Below are positions 44,005 to 53,087 of a stretch of 64,000 bases of DNA, one piece after another. Each line of letters opens with the position of its first letter. Within the stretch, counting starts at the first letter, position 1. The stretch comes from Actinacidiphila paucisporea (GTDB lineage Bacteria; Actinomycetota; Actinomycetes; Streptomycetales; Streptomycetaceae), in contig NZ_FRBI01000013.1 in NCBI RefSeq assembly GCF_900142575.1, positions 62,001-126,000 of the forward strand, written 5' to 3'. The notes beneath the pieces are model-generated. The model searched no databases. It was given only the letters and a program-made list of their open reading frames with translations, and was not told where the DNA came from. A program made the position numbers and the translations under genes.

Positions 44005-45147
44005 TCAGCAGTCTTCCGCGGTCTCCCGCACCGGCCCGGCTCCTGCCAGCAGCCGCCGCCTGCGCCACAACACCAGCGGCAGGGCGCCCGCGAAGCCCGC
44101 CGCCGCCGGTACGGCCGCACCGGCCGCATTGATGCCGGGCTGCGAGAACGTACCGGGAATGGAGAGCACGTCCCAGCGGTTGACCGGCCAGGCCACCACG
44201 AAGGCGCGGCCGACCACGTCGCTGTTGGGGACGGTGCCGCCGCCCGGCAGCGTGGGGTGGAAGCGGGAGTCGAGCGAATTCTGGCGGTTGTCGCCCATCA
44301 CCCAGATCCTGCCCTTGGGCACGTGGACCGTGAACGGCATGTCGGGGGTGCACGCCGTGCTGCCGGGGCGGACGTAGGGCTCGACCAGCGCCTTGCCGTT
44401 GACCATCAGCGGTCCGGTGCCCTTGCACGACACCGTGTCGCCGCCGACTCCGATCACCCGCTTGATCAGGTCCTTCTCATCGGCCGACGGCATCAGGCCG
44501 ATGAAGCTGAGGCCCTTCTGCAGACCGCGCACCACCACATTGCTGCTGGGCGACGGAGCCTCCGGCAGCCAGCCGCCCGGGTCGTGGAAGACGACGACCT
44601 CGCCGCGGCTCGGGGTGGAGCCGAACCAGGGGGTGAGCTTGTCGACCAGCACCCGGTCGCCCTTGAGCAGGGTGTCGTTCATCGAGTCCGACGGGATGGA
44701 GAAGGCCTGCACCAGGAACGTCTTGATCAGCAGCGCAAGCACCAGGGCGATGCCGATCAGCAGCGGCAGCTCCTTCCAGAACGACCGCTGCTTGCGGTCG
44801 CGGGAGGGCCGCTCGGCGTCCTCGTCGTCGCGCGGATCCCGCTCCGGCTCCGCGGGGCCGACCGGGCCCGCGGGGTCGCCAGGAGCGCCGCCGGCCATCG
44901 CCGGGATGCCGTTCCCTGGCAGCCCCGGGTCCGTGGCCCAGCCGCCGTTCACCGCGCTGCCGCCGGGTGCCTGATCATGCTCCACCGGAGTCACTCCCGT
45001 GCCGTCGTCGTAGACCGGCCCGGCCGACGGCCGTCCGGGGACCGCGGCGCCTGCCGCCGATTCGTCGGCCGGGGGCGCCTCGGCATCCCGCTTCTCGGGA
45101 TCGCCGGGTCCAGACCGTGCGCCGACCACCAGGTCCCCCACATCCAC
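44005..45147 (-). CDS. sipY: type I signal peptidase (SipY)
   Basis: This 380-residue enzyme has a long acidic, disordered N-terminus of about 120 residues, a first helix (LPLLIGIALVLALLIKTFLV), catalytic serine in FSIPSDSMNDTLLKGDRVL, lysine in DLIKRVIGVGGDTV, and a C-terminal helix (AAGAAVPAAAGFAGALPLVLW). SipY has been reported as the main peptidase in S. lividans. The annotated start lies 172 nt inside the sipX frame, and a later start (for example at the ATG before AGGAPGDP) would shorten the tail and reduce the overlap. Confidence 0.88.
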   Translation of the reverse strand: MDVGDLVVGARSGPGDPEKRDAEAPPADESAAGAAVPGRPSAGPVYDDGTGVTPVEHDQAPGGSAVNGGWATDPGLPGNGIPAMAGGAPGDPAGPVGPAEPERDPRDDEDAERPSRDRKQRSFWKELPLLIGIALVLALLIKTFLVQAFSIPSDSMNDTLLKGDRVLVDKLTPWFGSTPSRGEVVVFHDPGGWLPEAPSPSSNVVVRGLQKGLSFIGLMPSADEKDLIKRVIGVGGDTVSCKGTGPLMVNGKALVEPYVRPGSTACTPDMPFTVHVPKGRIWVMGDNRQNSLDSRFHPTLPGGGTVPNSDVVGRAFVVAWPVNRWDVLSIPGTFSQPGINAAGAAVPAAAGFAGALPLVLWRRRRLLAGAGPVRETAEDC

Positions 45148-46129
45148 TCCTCACTCCAGACCGCCGCCCGCGCCGCATCCGGCGCAGGCCCGCCACTCCC
45201 ATAACGAGCGAGAGTTCCGCAGGAGTCGGTAGCTGGTTCGTCCTTTGACCGTTGTTGGCCGAGCCCACAGTAGTGGGCCCAGCTGTGGCTACAGCGGCGG
45301 CAGACCCGGGTGCCGGGACTGCGCCGAAGGTCGCCGGTTCCTTCAGGCGCTGCCAGTGGCCGATCGGCCAGCCGATCACGAAAGCCCGTCCGACCACCAG
45401 ACTTTCTGGGATGGTGCCGCCGCCGGCCTGGTCGGTGTGGAAGCGCGAGTCGGCCGAGTCCGAGCGGTGATCGCCCATCACCCACAGCCGTCCCGGCGGC
45501 ACGTGGTCGACGAATTTCATCAATGAGGGTGGATTGCCGGGGTAGAGGTACGGCTCGTCCAGTGGCTGGCCGTTGACGAGCAGCCGCCCTTGGGCGTCGC
45601 AGCACTCCACGGTGTCGCCGCCGACCCCGATCACCCGCTTGATCAGATCCTGCTCCCCGCTGGCCGGGAGCAGCCCGATGAAGGTGAAGAACTGCTTCAC
45701 CTGCTTGACGACCACCGGGTCGGGCTTGGGCGCGGCCTCGCCCTGCAGCCAGTGGCCCGGGTCCCTGAAGACGACCACATCCCCGCGGTGCGGCTGGGCG
45801 CCGAACCAGGGGGTGAGCTTGTCCACCAGCACCCGGTCGCCGATCTTGATGGTCTGCTCCATCGATCCGGACGGGATCACGAACGCCTGCAGCAGGAAGG
45901 TCTTGAGCACCAGCGCGATCACCAGGGCCACCATGATCAGCAGCGGCACCTCCCTGGCCAGGGAGCGCCGCCTCCTGCGGCGGACTTTGCGGGCCAGCCG
46001 GCGCCGCTCGATCCTGGTGTTGCCGGGCAGCCTGGGCGGCAGGCCGTCGTCCTGCGCCGGATCCTCCGCGGGACCCGCGTCCGCGCCCGCCCGAGCGGAG
46101 CCGGAACGCGCCTTGCCGCGGCTACCCAT
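44975..46129 (-). CDS. sipX: type I signal peptidase (SipX), 3' end overlaps sipY
   Basis: This frame encodes 384 residues with first helix LLIMVALVIALVLKTFLLQ, catalytic serine in FVIPSGSMEQTIKIGDRVL and lysine in DLIKRVIGVGGDTVECC. The catalytic domain ends near residue 285; the tail then includes ELSLVMGVAGLRRMRR and becomes very Arg/Gly-rich while overlapping the sipY start by 173 nt in another frame. Whether this basic tail is real protein or results from a lost stop codon cannot be told here. The ATG overlaps the sipW stop by 8 nt. Confidence 0.88.
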   Translation of the reverse strand: MGSRGKARSGSARAGADAGPAEDPAQDDGLPPRLPGNTRIERRRLARKVRRRRRRSLAREVPLLIMVALVIALVLKTFLLQAFVIPSGSMEQTIKIGDRVLVDKLTPWFGAQPHRGDVVVFRDPGHWLQGEAAPKPDPVVVKQVKQFFTFIGLLPASGEQDLIKRVIGVGGDTVECCDAQGRLLVNGQPLDEPYLYPGNPPSLMKFVDHVPPGRLWVMGDHRSDSADSRFHTDQAGGGTIPESLVVGRAFVIGWPIGHWQRLKEPATFGAVPAPGSAAAVATAGPTTVGSANNGQRTNQLPTPAELSLVMGVAGLRRMRRGRRSGVRSGCGGPGGRRTVWTRRSREAGCRGAPGRRIGGRRRGPRTAVGRAGLRRRHGSDSGGA

Positions 46130-46841
46130 GCGGGCCGGCCGGGGCGGGGACGGCGGCGAAGGTCGCGGGGCGGCGCAGCCTGGTCCAGTGGCCGACCGGC
46201 CAGCCGATCCATTCGGCGCGGCCGATCACGCGGCCGACCGGGACGGTGCCGCCGCCGGGGTCGCCGAGGTGATCGCGCGAGTCGCGCGAGTCGTCGCGAT
46301 GGTCGCCCATCACCCAGAGTCTTCCGTCCGGAACCACGATGTCGAACGGTACCCGGGAGGGCGTGTCCCCGGGATAAAGGTAGGTCTCGTCCAGGGGGTG
46401 GCCGTTGACCATCAGCCGGCCCCGCGCGTCGCAGCAGGTCACCCGGTCGCCGCCGGTCCCGATCACGCGCTTGACGAAGTCCGTGCCGCCTGACTGCGTG
46501 AACGACCCGTCGCCGTCGAACACGATCACGTCCCCCCGCCGCGGTGCGCCGCCGAAGCGGTACGCGAGCTTGTCCACCAGCACCCGGTCACCGATCCGCA
46601 GCGTGCCCTCCATCGAGCCGCTGGGCACCTGGAAGGGCTGCATCACGAAGGTGCTGACCAGCAGCAGCGCCGCCACACCGGCGAGCGCGACCAGGATCGT
46701 ACGCCGCCAGTCCGCCCACCACAGCGGGAGCGCCCGGGCCAGTCGCGCGCGCAGCACGACGGAACGCGACCGCTCCTCCGGTTCCGCCTCGTCGGCGGGG
46801 GAGGAACGGTCGCGTTCCGGTACGGCAGCTTCGGTGTCCAT
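46122..46841 (-). CDS. sipW: type I signal peptidase (SipW)
   Basis: This 239-residue enzyme begins MDTEAAVPERDRSSPADEA, has one helix (ILVALAGVAALLLVSTFVM), the catalytic serine in FQVPSGSMEGTLRIGDRVL and the lysine in DFVKRVIGTGGDRVTCC. Unlike SipY and SipZ it lacks a C-terminal membrane segment. The name follows the streptomycete gene order. The name is shared with, but unrelated to, the ER-type SipW of Bacillus. It leads the sipWXY unit directly downstream of rplS. Confidence 0.9.
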   Translation of the reverse strand: MDTEAAVPERDRSSPADEAEPEERSRSVVLRARLARALPLWWADWRRTILVALAGVAALLLVSTFVMQPFQVPSGSMEGTLRIGDRVLVDKLAYRFGGAPRRGDVIVFDGDGSFTQSGGTDFVKRVIGTGGDRVTCCDARGRLMVNGHPLDETYLYPGDTPSRVPFDIVVPDGRLWVMGDHRDDSRDSRDHLGDPGGGTVPVGRVIGRAEWIGWPVGHWTRLRRPATFAAVPAPAGPHG

Positions 46842-46886
46842 CGAGGCCAGAGCCTATCCGGCCGCTCCCTGGAAACCGCTACGCGC

Positions 46887-47237
46887 TCAGTTGTCGCGCT
46901 TCTCCTTGATCTTCGCGGCCTTGCCGCGCAGCTCACGGAGGTAGTACAGCTTCGCGCGGCGCACGTCGCCGCGGGTGACGACCTCGATCTTCTCGACGAT
47001 CGGGGTGTGCACGGGGAAGGTGCGCTCGACACCGACGGAGAAGCTGACCTTGCGGACCGTGAAGGTCTCGCTGACGCCCGCGCCCTGGCGGCGGATGACG
47101 ACGCCCTTGAACTGCTGCACACGGGAGCGGTTGCCCTCGATGACGCGCACGTGGACGTTGACGGTGTCACCGGGGCGGAAGGCCGGGATGTCGGTGCGCA
47201 GCGAGGCGCCGTTGAGGCCCTCGATCAGGTTGGTCAT
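46887..47237 (-). CDS. rplS: 50S ribosomal protein L19
   Basis: This 116-residue protein has the L19 features: [36 protein letters not shown] and [20 protein letters not shown]. It lies at the interface between ribosomal subunits. ATG 47237 is preferred over upstream options because it gives the standard length. It is separated from trmD by a 133-nt spacer containing a small hairpin (CCCCTG/CAGGGG at 47331-47345), so it may have its own regulation. Confidence 0.96.
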   Translation of the reverse strand: MTNLIEGLNGASLRTDIPAFRPGDTVNVHVRVIEGNRSRVQQFKGVVIRRQGAGVSETFTVRKVSFSVGVERTFPVHTPIVEKIEVVTRGDVRRAKLYYLRELRGKAAKIKEKRDN

Positions 47238-47370
47238 ATGGTGTCTGCTTCCTCGCCGATGCCACAGGTCATCGACGGAACGGGTTCGGTTCGTCATGGG
47301 GTGCGCCGCCGGTGCCGGCGGGCGTCGTTCCCCCTGTGGCAGGGGCGCGCGCCGGACGGGCAGCAGCCGC

Positions 47371-48192
47371 TCATTCTTCCACGGCGTAGGGGCTCGGCCC
47401 AAATCGCCCGTCAGGGCCGGGCTGCCACCCCAGAATGCTGAGCATCTCGCGGTCGCGCCGGTCGAAGACCGACGGGTCGCAACGCCGCACCAGGTCAGGC
47501 CGGTTGGCGACCGTACGCCGCAGTGCCTCGTCCCGCCGCCAGCGGGCGATCTTGCCGTGGTGGCCGCTGAGCAGCACCTCGGGGATGCCGCGGCCGCGCC
47601 ACTGCGGCGGCTTGGTGTAGACCGGGCCCTCCAGCAGGTTTGCCATCGCGCCCGGCGCAAAGGAGTCGTCGCGGTGCGACTGCGCATTGCCGAGGACGCC
47701 GGGCAGCAGCCGGGCCACCGCCTCGGTGATGACGAGCACCGCCGCCTCGCCGCCGGCCAGCACGTAGTCGCCGATGGAGACCTCGTAGACCGGCATCCTG
47801 GTGCGGTACTCGGCGGTGACGCGGCTGTCGATGCCCTCGTAGCGCGCGGGCGCGAAGACCAGCCAGGGGTGCGCGGACAGTTCCGCGGCCAGCTCCTGGG
47901 TGAAGGGGCGCCCGCTCGGGGTGGGCACGACCAGTGCGGGGCGGGAGGCGCCCGCCTCGTAGCCCTCGGCCAAGGCGTCGTCCAGGGCCTCGCCCCAGGG
48001 TCCGGTCATCATGACCATGCCGGGGCCGCCGCCGTACGGGGTGTCGTCGACGGTGTTGTGCCGGTCGTGGGCCCAGTCGCGCAGGTCGTGCACCCGGACA
48101 TCCAGGCGCCCCGCCGCGCGGGCCTTGCCGACCAGCGAGACCTTCAGCGGCTCCAGGTACTCCGGGAAGATCGTGACGACGTCGATCCGCAT
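47371..48192 (-). CDS. trmD: tRNA (guanine37-N1)-methyltransferase
   Basis: This 273-residue SPOUT enzyme methylates G37 of tRNAs and thereby prevents frameshifting. Motifs include [16 protein letters not shown], the SAM-knot region [16 protein letters not shown] and [18 protein letters not shown]. It starts 1 nt after the rimM stop, so the two are cotranslated. Confidence 0.96.
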   Translation of the reverse strand: MRIDVVTIFPEYLEPLKVSLVGKARAAGRLDVRVHDLRDWAHDRHNTVDDTPYGGGPGMVMMTGPWGEALDDALAEGYEAGASRPALVVPTPSGRPFTQELAAELSAHPWLVFAPARYEGIDSRVTAEYRTRMPVYEVSIGDYVLAGGEAAVLVITEAVARLLPGVLGNAQSHRDDSFAPGAMANLLEGPVYTKPPQWRGRGIPEVLLSGHHGKIARWRRDEALRRTVANRPDLVRRCDPSVFDRRDREMLSILGWQPGPDGRFGPSPYAVEE

Positions 48193-48193
48193 C

Positions 48194-48784
48194 TCAGTCG
48201 CCGTCCACGGGAGCGGCCGCGGAGCCGTCGCCGTCCCCGGCAGCGTCGACCGCCTCGCCGCCGCCCCCGGGGGCTTCCTCGTCCAGCAGCCCGGGCGGCG
48301 GGTCGATCACCGCGCGCTGCTCCTCCAGGTCGATCTCCGGCACGAACTCGGCGACGAAGGGGATCAGCACCTCGGACTCGTCCGGGCGCCGGACGACCAG
48401 GAGGTCCTGGTACGGCAGGTGGCTGATCTCGGCGATCCGGCCGATCTCGCGGCCGTCGACAGTGACCACGTCGAGGTCGATCAGCTGGTGGTCGTAGAAC
48501 TCCTCGGGGTCCTCGGGGGTCTCCGCGGGGTCCACTTCGGCGATCAGCAGCGTATTGCGCAGCGCCTCGGCGGCGGTGCGGTCGCTGACGCCCTCGAAGC
48601 GCAGCATCAGCCGCCCGCTGTGCACCCGCCCCGCGGCGATGGTCAGCGGCCCGGTGGCGGCCGGATCCGTGGCCAGGACGGCGCCCGGCGCGAGCCGCAG
48701 CTCCGGCTCGTCGGTGCGCACCTCGATGCTCACCTCGCCCTTGATGCCGTGGGCGCGGCCGATCCTGCCGACTACCAGCTGCAT
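48194..48784 (-). CDS. rimM: 16S rRNA maturation factor RimM
   Basis: This 196-residue protein has the RimM domain ([20 protein letters not shown]) and the PRC-barrel domain ([17 protein letters not shown] and [16 protein letters not shown], then [20 protein letters not shown]). It assists 30S head maturation. A Gly/Asp/Ala-rich tail of about 25 residues follows. The ATG 48784 has GAGGTG 9 nt upstream; a GTG 12 nt earlier would be too close to it. Confidence 0.94.
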   Translation of the reverse strand: MQLVVGRIGRAHGIKGEVSIEVRTDEPELRLAPGAVLATDPAATGPLTIAAGRVHSGRLMLRFEGVSDRTAAEALRNTLLIAEVDPAETPEDPEEFYDHQLIDLDVVTVDGREIGRIAEISHLPYQDLLVVRRPDESEVLIPFVAEFVPEIDLEEQRAVIDPPPGLLDEEAPGGGGEAVDAAGDGDGSAAAPVDGD

Positions 48785-48914
48785 GGAGCGCTTCACCTCT
48801 CGTACGTGGTCCGGTTAGTACGACATCCAGGTCGTACGGCATACGGCTCGGGCCGGGAGCGGCATCGCCACCCCCGGCCCGAGCCGGTGTTCCGTGCGGT
48901 ACTGCGGCCGGTGC

Positions 48915-49154
48915 TCAGCGCACCTGGTCGACGTCGACCAGGTCGACGCGGATACCACGGCCGCCGAGCGCACCCACGACCGTGCGCAGTGCGCGGGCGG
49001 TACGGCCGTTGCGGCCGATCACCTTGCCGAGGTCGTCGGGGTGCACCCGGACCTCCAGCACGCTGCCACGGCGCAGGGTGCGCATGTCCACCTGCACATC
49101 GTCGGGGTTGTCGACGATGCCCTTCACGAGGTGCTCAAGAGCCTCCTCAAGCAC
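48915..49154 (-). CDS. khpA: KH-domain RNA-binding protein
   Basis: This 79-residue protein consists of a single KH domain with the RNA-contacting GxxG loop in KVIGRNGRTARAL. KhpA-type proteins bind RNA widely and in some Gram-positives influence cell division and competence. It lies between rpsP and rimM, with 2 nt separating it from rpsP. The place and length match the family. Confidence 0.94.
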   Translation of the reverse strand: MLEEALEHLVKGIVDNPDDVQVDMRTLRRGSVLEVRVHPDDLGKVIGRNGRTARALRTVVGALGGRGIRVDLVDVDQVR

Positions 49155-49156
49155 GC

Positions 49157-49609
49157 TCAGGCCTCGGTGGACTCAGCCGCGGCCGGGGCCTCGGCGGTGT
49201 CGTCGGCCTTCTTGTCGGCCTTGTCGGCCTTCTTCGCCTTCGGGGTGATCGCCTCACCCTTGGGCTCGTCGGCGCTGTCCTTGGCCGCGGCCTCGAACAG
49301 GGCGCGCTTGTCGGCCTTCGGCTCGGCGACGAGCAGCGGCGCGGGGGCCTCAAGGCCCTTGTGCTTCTGCCAGTCACCGGTGAGCTTGAGGATGGCGAGC
49401 ACGGGCTCGGTCGGCTGGGCGCCGACGGAGAGCCAGTACTGGGCGCGGTCCGAGTCGACCTCGATGCGCGACGGGTTCTGCACCGGGTGGTACAGGCCGA
49501 TCTCCTCGATGGCCCGGCCGTCACGGCGGGTACGGGAGTCGGCGACGACGATGCGGTAGTGAGGCGAACGGATCTTGCCCAGACGCTTCAGCTTGATCTT
49601 GACTGCCAC
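49157..49609 (-). CDS. rpsP: 30S ribosomal protein S16 with long C-terminal tail
   Basis: The first 85 residues are a standard S16 ([53 protein letters not shown]). The remaining 65 residues form a Lys/Ala/Glu-rich tail ([14 protein letters not shown], then [11 protein letters not shown]), which is common in actinobacterial S16. It is the first gene of the rpsP-khpA-rimM-trmD-rplS unit. Confidence 0.95.
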   Translation of the reverse strand: MAVKIKLKRLGKIRSPHYRIVVADSRTRRDGRAIEEIGLYHPVQNPSRIEVDSDRAQYWLSVGAQPTEPVLAILKLTGDWQKHKGLEAPAPLLVAEPKADKRALFEAAAKDSADEPKGEAITPKAKKADKADKKADDTAEAPAAAESTEA

Positions 49610-49756
49610 GGGAGTGGGTTCTCCTGGTGTTGACGTGTTTGGGCGCGGCGAACTTCCACGTGGGGTTGCGGAGTCGTGCGCCCGATGGACGCGTCAGCCG
49701 AAGGAGAGAGGGTTCCTGCACGGCTGTCGAGTTCTCAGCTGGACATTCTGCCACAC

Positions 49757-50347
49757 TCAGGCGGCGCCCACGACCTCGGGGATACGGAAGGGCTGCCCGC
49801 AGGCTCCGCACATGATCGGCGCTTGGGCCAGCACGGACGGCACCACGCGCACATTGCGCCCGCAGTCGCAGACCGCCTTGACCCGCACACCGCCGCCCGA
49901 GGAGCCGTGGCGTGCTGCGGGCCCGCGGAAGGAGCTCGCGGTGTCCGCCGTGGTGGCCACGGTGTGGGCCTTGAGGGCGCGCTGCAGACGGTCGATGGTC
50001 ACCCGATATCGCTTACGGGTGTCGGGACGCATCACCACGAGCGAGAACCCGCTGCTGGGATGCGGCTCCTCTGCATGGTCGAGGCCCATCTCGTCGGCAA
50101 TGGCCAGGAAACGGCGGTTGTGGTAGCGGCCGGCACGCGAGGTGTCACGGATGCCGCGTGCTGCGGCGATCCCGTGCACGGCCTCGTGCAGCAGCCTTTC
50201 GAAGGAGAGTGCGTTGCCGCAGGCGGACGACGACTCTCCGATCAGGGACTCGGGGGCGGCCAGATCGGGCAGCTCGGGGTGGTGCCGTTGAATATCGGCC
50301 CACGCGACTGCCAGCTCGGCGGCGAGAACAGGTGGTGTCGTGCTCAC
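49757..50347 (-). CDS. SprT-like zinc metalloprotease-fold protein
   Basis: This 196-residue protein has a zincin HExxH motif in LLHEAVHGIAAARG and a candidate third zinc histidine downstream in RYHNRRFLAIADEMGL. The C-terminus has a zinc-ribbon-like pattern: CDCGRNV, 14 or so residues, then MCGACGQPFRIPE. This is the SprT/Spartan layout; such proteins are frequent on actinobacterial phages and integrative elements. The GTG start has no good ribosome site. It stands alone between rpsP and proS and reads as an accessory insertion in a ribosomal neighbourhood. Activity against DNA-protein crosslinks is only a family guess. Confidence 0.65.
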   Translation of the reverse strand: MSTTPPVLAAELAVAWADIQRHHPELPDLAAPESLIGESSSACGNALSFERLLHEAVHGIAAARGIRDTSRAGRYHNRRFLAIADEMGLDHAEEPHPSSGFSLVVMRPDTRKRYRVTIDRLQRALKAHTVATTADTASSFRGPAARHGSSGGGVRVKAVCDCGRNVRVVPSVLAQAPIMCGACGQPFRIPEVVGAA

Positions 50348-50465
50348 GCCGTGACAACGAGCCGGGCGCTCCCGGTGTTCCGATTCCGGGCCAGCCCAAT
50401 TAATTTGCACTGATCGGTCAGTTCCGGATGATGCGCATTGGATGGGCGTGGATGGGCATGACGCA

Positions 50466-50506
50466 GGGCGGGTGCGGAGGACAGTGGAGAACCCGCGCAC
50501 CCGCCC
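50466..50506 (-). terminator. terminator after proS
   Basis: An 11-bp perfect stem (GGGCGGGTGCG with CGCACCCGCCC) lies 73 nt past the proS stop codon. The 19-nt loop is long. Confidence 0.55.
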
Positions 50507-50578
50507 CATCGTCGGACGAACCACGTATTACGTACATCGGTTTTCGGTCAGCGGACATCTGAGGGCGCCCGCGGGCGG

Positions 50579-51991
50579 TCAGTACGCCCGGGCGACGATC
50601 GCCAGCGTGCCGGGAGCGTCGTCCGAGTCCGGCACCCCGCCGTCCTTCGTGACCAGGCAGCGCACCGAAACGCCCTGCTGGGCCAGCTCCTCCTCGCCCA
50701 CCGGGCCGAGATCGGCCCACGGGATGCGCGCCCAGCCGGTCGCGGCGGCCTCGACCGCCTCCTCGATGGACGCGACGTCCACAGTGCGGGATTCCCGGCG
50801 CTCGCGGGACTCCCGCAGCAGCTGCGCCTGGTCCTCCTCGAGCACCGCGGGCAGCAGTTCGGCGAGGCTGTCCAGCGCGACCGGCGTCTTGCCGCCGGGA
50901 ATGCGCCGGGCCAGCATCGCGGTGCCCGCCTCCAGGTCGCGGGGGCCGACCTCGACCCGCACGGGCACGCCCTTGAGCTCCCAGTCGACCGCGCGGCGGC
51001 CGAAGGGGGTGTCGGTGCGGTCGTCGACGACGACCCGCAGGCCCGCGGCCTTGAGCCGGTCGCCGATCTCCCGCACCTTGGCCACGACCTCGTCGTCGCC
51101 CTTGATCGCGAGCACCACCACCTGCACGTGGGCCAGCCGCGGCGGCACCCGCAGCCCGTTGTCGTCGCCGTGCATCATCACCAGGGCGCCGATCATGCGG
51201 GTGGTGCTGCCCCAGGAGGTCTGCCAGACGTGCTCCTGGGTGCCCTCCTTGGACAGGTACTGCGTGTTGAAGGCCTTCGCGAAGTTCTGGCCCAGCTCAT
51301 GGCTGGTGCCCAGCTGCAGCGCCTTGCCGTCGCCCATCATGCCTTCGAGGGTGAGGGTGTTGATCGCCCCTGCGAAGCGCTCCTTGAGCGTCTTGCGGCC
51401 CAGCACGACGTCCATCGCCAGCACGTTGGCCATGAAGTCGGCGTAGACCTCGCGCTGGATCAGCGAGGCGTAGTCGCGCGCGTCCTCGTAACTGGCGTGC
51501 GCGGTGTGGCCCTCCTGCCAGAGGAATTCGGTGGTGCGCAGGAACAGTCGGGGGCGCAGCTCCCACCGCACCACGTTCGCCCACTGGTTGATCAGCAGCG
51601 GCAGGTCGCGGTAGCTCTGCACCCACTTGGAGAAATACTCATTGATGATCGTCTCCGAGGTGGGGCGCACCACGATCGGCTCTTCGAGCTCCTTGCCGCC
51701 CGCGTGCGTGACGACCGCCAGCTCCGGCGCGAAGCCCTCGACGTGCTCGGCCTCCCGGGTCAGGTAGGACTGCGGGATGAAGAGCGGGAAGTACGCGTTC
51801 TGCGCACCGGCCTCCTTGATCCGCAGATCCATGTCCTGCTGCATCCGCTCCCACAGGCCGTAGCCGTACGGCCGGATGACCATGGTGCCGCGGACCGGGC
51901 CGTTGTCGGCCAGCTCTGCCTTGTTGATCAGGTCCTGGTACCAGCGCGGGAAATCGTCCGCCTGGGGGGTGAGAACGGGAGCCTTTGCCAT
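50579..51991 (-). CDS. proS: proline-tRNA ligase, archaeal/eukaryotic type
   Basis: This 470-residue class II synthetase attaches proline to tRNA-Pro. The motif-2 and motif-3 regions RPTSETIINEYFSKW, RWELRPRLFLRTTEFLWQEG and the C-terminal tyrosine (AIVARAY) are typical of the short archaeal/eukaryotic-type ProRS, which lacks the large editing insertion of the classical bacterial enzyme. S. coelicolor has a proS of the bacterial type elsewhere on its chromosome, so a second gene may exist in this organism. The gene diverges from the methyltransferase at 52186. It ends in a hairpin. Confidence 0.92.
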   Translation of the reverse strand: MAKAPVLTPQADDFPRWYQDLINKAELADNGPVRGTMVIRPYGYGLWERMQQDMDLRIKEAGAQNAYFPLFIPQSYLTREAEHVEGFAPELAVVTHAGGKELEEPIVVRPTSETIINEYFSKWVQSYRDLPLLINQWANVVRWELRPRLFLRTTEFLWQEGHTAHASYEDARDYASLIQREVYADFMANVLAMDVVLGRKTLKERFAGAINTLTLEGMMGDGKALQLGTSHELGQNFAKAFNTQYLSKEGTQEHVWQTSWGSTTRMIGALVMMHGDDNGLRVPPRLAHVQVVVLAIKGDDEVVAKVREIGDRLKAAGLRVVVDDRTDTPFGRRAVDWELKGVPVRVEVGPRDLEAGTAMLARRIPGGKTPVALDSLAELLPAVLEEDQAQLLRESRERRESRTVDVASIEEAVEAAATGWARIPWADLGPVGEEELAQQGVSVRCLVTKDGGVPDSDDAPGTLAIVARAY

Positions 51992-52185
51992 GGGGGCGAT
52001 GGTACGACGCGGGGCGGCCGCAGCGTGAATCGGTTACGGCCGCGGGACCGGCCGTGGAACGTGTGAAAAACGGCTCCCCCGGACCCTGGACTACACGGGC
52101 AAACAGCAGTTGTCTGGCTGTCGGGGACGAAAGCGGCACACATTCCCACGGGGGCACACAGCGAGGCAGGCTGATTGGGGCTTCG

Positions 52186-53028
52186 ATGGCACCTACCCTC
52201 TATCGCGGATCCAGGCCGGCGACGGCGCACCAGGGCCGGGCACGGGACTGGGCCGAGATCCAGGAACGCATGCTCGTACCGCTCTACGACACCGTGCACG
52301 ACCGGCTCGACGTCGGCCCGGGCACCCGACTCCTCGCCCTGAACTGCGGGTCTGGCCTCGCCGTGCTGCTCGCCGCGGCCCGGGGCGCGACCGTCACCGG
52401 ATACGACGCCGACCCCGACCGGCTGCGACTGGCCGCGGAAAGGGCCGCCGTACAGCGAAGGCCCGGCACATTACCGCGGGGATCACGCCCGCACGCCGCC
52501 GCGGCCGTCCTTCGCGCCGGCGCACCCGAAGAGGCCGACCTGCGCGACGGCGGCTACGGCCTCGTCACGGCCCTCGACCCGGCGACGCCCGCCGACGATC
52601 TGCGGCCCGCGCTGTCCGCCGTCGCGGGCACGGCCCGCCCGGGCAGCGCGGTGGTGCTGGCCGGCTGGGGGCCGCCGGAGCGCTGCTCGGCCGCCCGGGT
52701 GCTGAAGGTCGCCGCCCGGCTCGCCGAACCCCGCGGCACGGCCGGGCCCGCACCGCGGCTCAGCGGGCGGGACGACCTGGAGGACCTGGCCAGGGACGCC
52801 GGGCTGCGTCCTGACGGCTCGGGGCGGGTGTCCTGCCCGTTCGGCTACCAGGACAAGGCCAGCGCCGTACGCGGCCTGCTGTCGACCGGCCTGTTCGACG
52901 CGGCGGTGGCCGCCACCGACCAGCAGCAGGTGGAGAAGGAGGTCGCCGAGGCCCTGCACCCCTACCGGCGCCCCGACGGCACCGTCCGGATGGAGAACGT
53001 CTTCCGCTACCTCGTCGCCCGCGTCTGA
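52186..53028 (+). CDS. class I SAM-dependent methyltransferase-like protein
   Basis: This 280-residue protein contains a SAM-binding motif I in LLALNCGSGLAVLLAA, followed by the acidic residue in VTGYDADPDRLRLA. The remaining C-terminal part (VFRYLVARV end) has no specific substrate signature. Streptomycetes have a similar protein near ffh. The ATG has only a weak GGGG site. Its partner or substrate is unknown. The gene is divergent from proS; 59 nt separate it from the following DUF402 gene. Confidence 0.75.
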   Translation: MAPTLYRGSRPATAHQGRARDWAEIQERMLVPLYDTVHDRLDVGPGTRLLALNCGSGLAVLLAAARGATVTGYDADPDRLRLAAERAAVQRRPGTLPRGSRPHAAAAVLRAGAPEEADLRDGGYGLVTALDPATPADDLRPALSAVAGTARPGSAVVLAGWGPPERCSAARVLKVAARLAEPRGTAGPAPRLSGRDDLEDLARDAGLRPDGSGRVSCPFGYQDKASAVRGLLSTGLFDAAVAATDQQQVEKEVAEALHPYRRPDGTVRMENVFRYLVARV

Positions 53029-53087
53029 GCCCGCCCGGTGCGGAAACCCGGTGGCCGCCGGGGCACGGCGTCGGCAAGGGTGGAGGC

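Noticed and set aside
43150-45204. A 684-codon plus-strand frame opposite sipY and sipZ
   Set aside because: The minus-strand genes have full signal peptidase motifs; the plus frame has none and is low-complexity.
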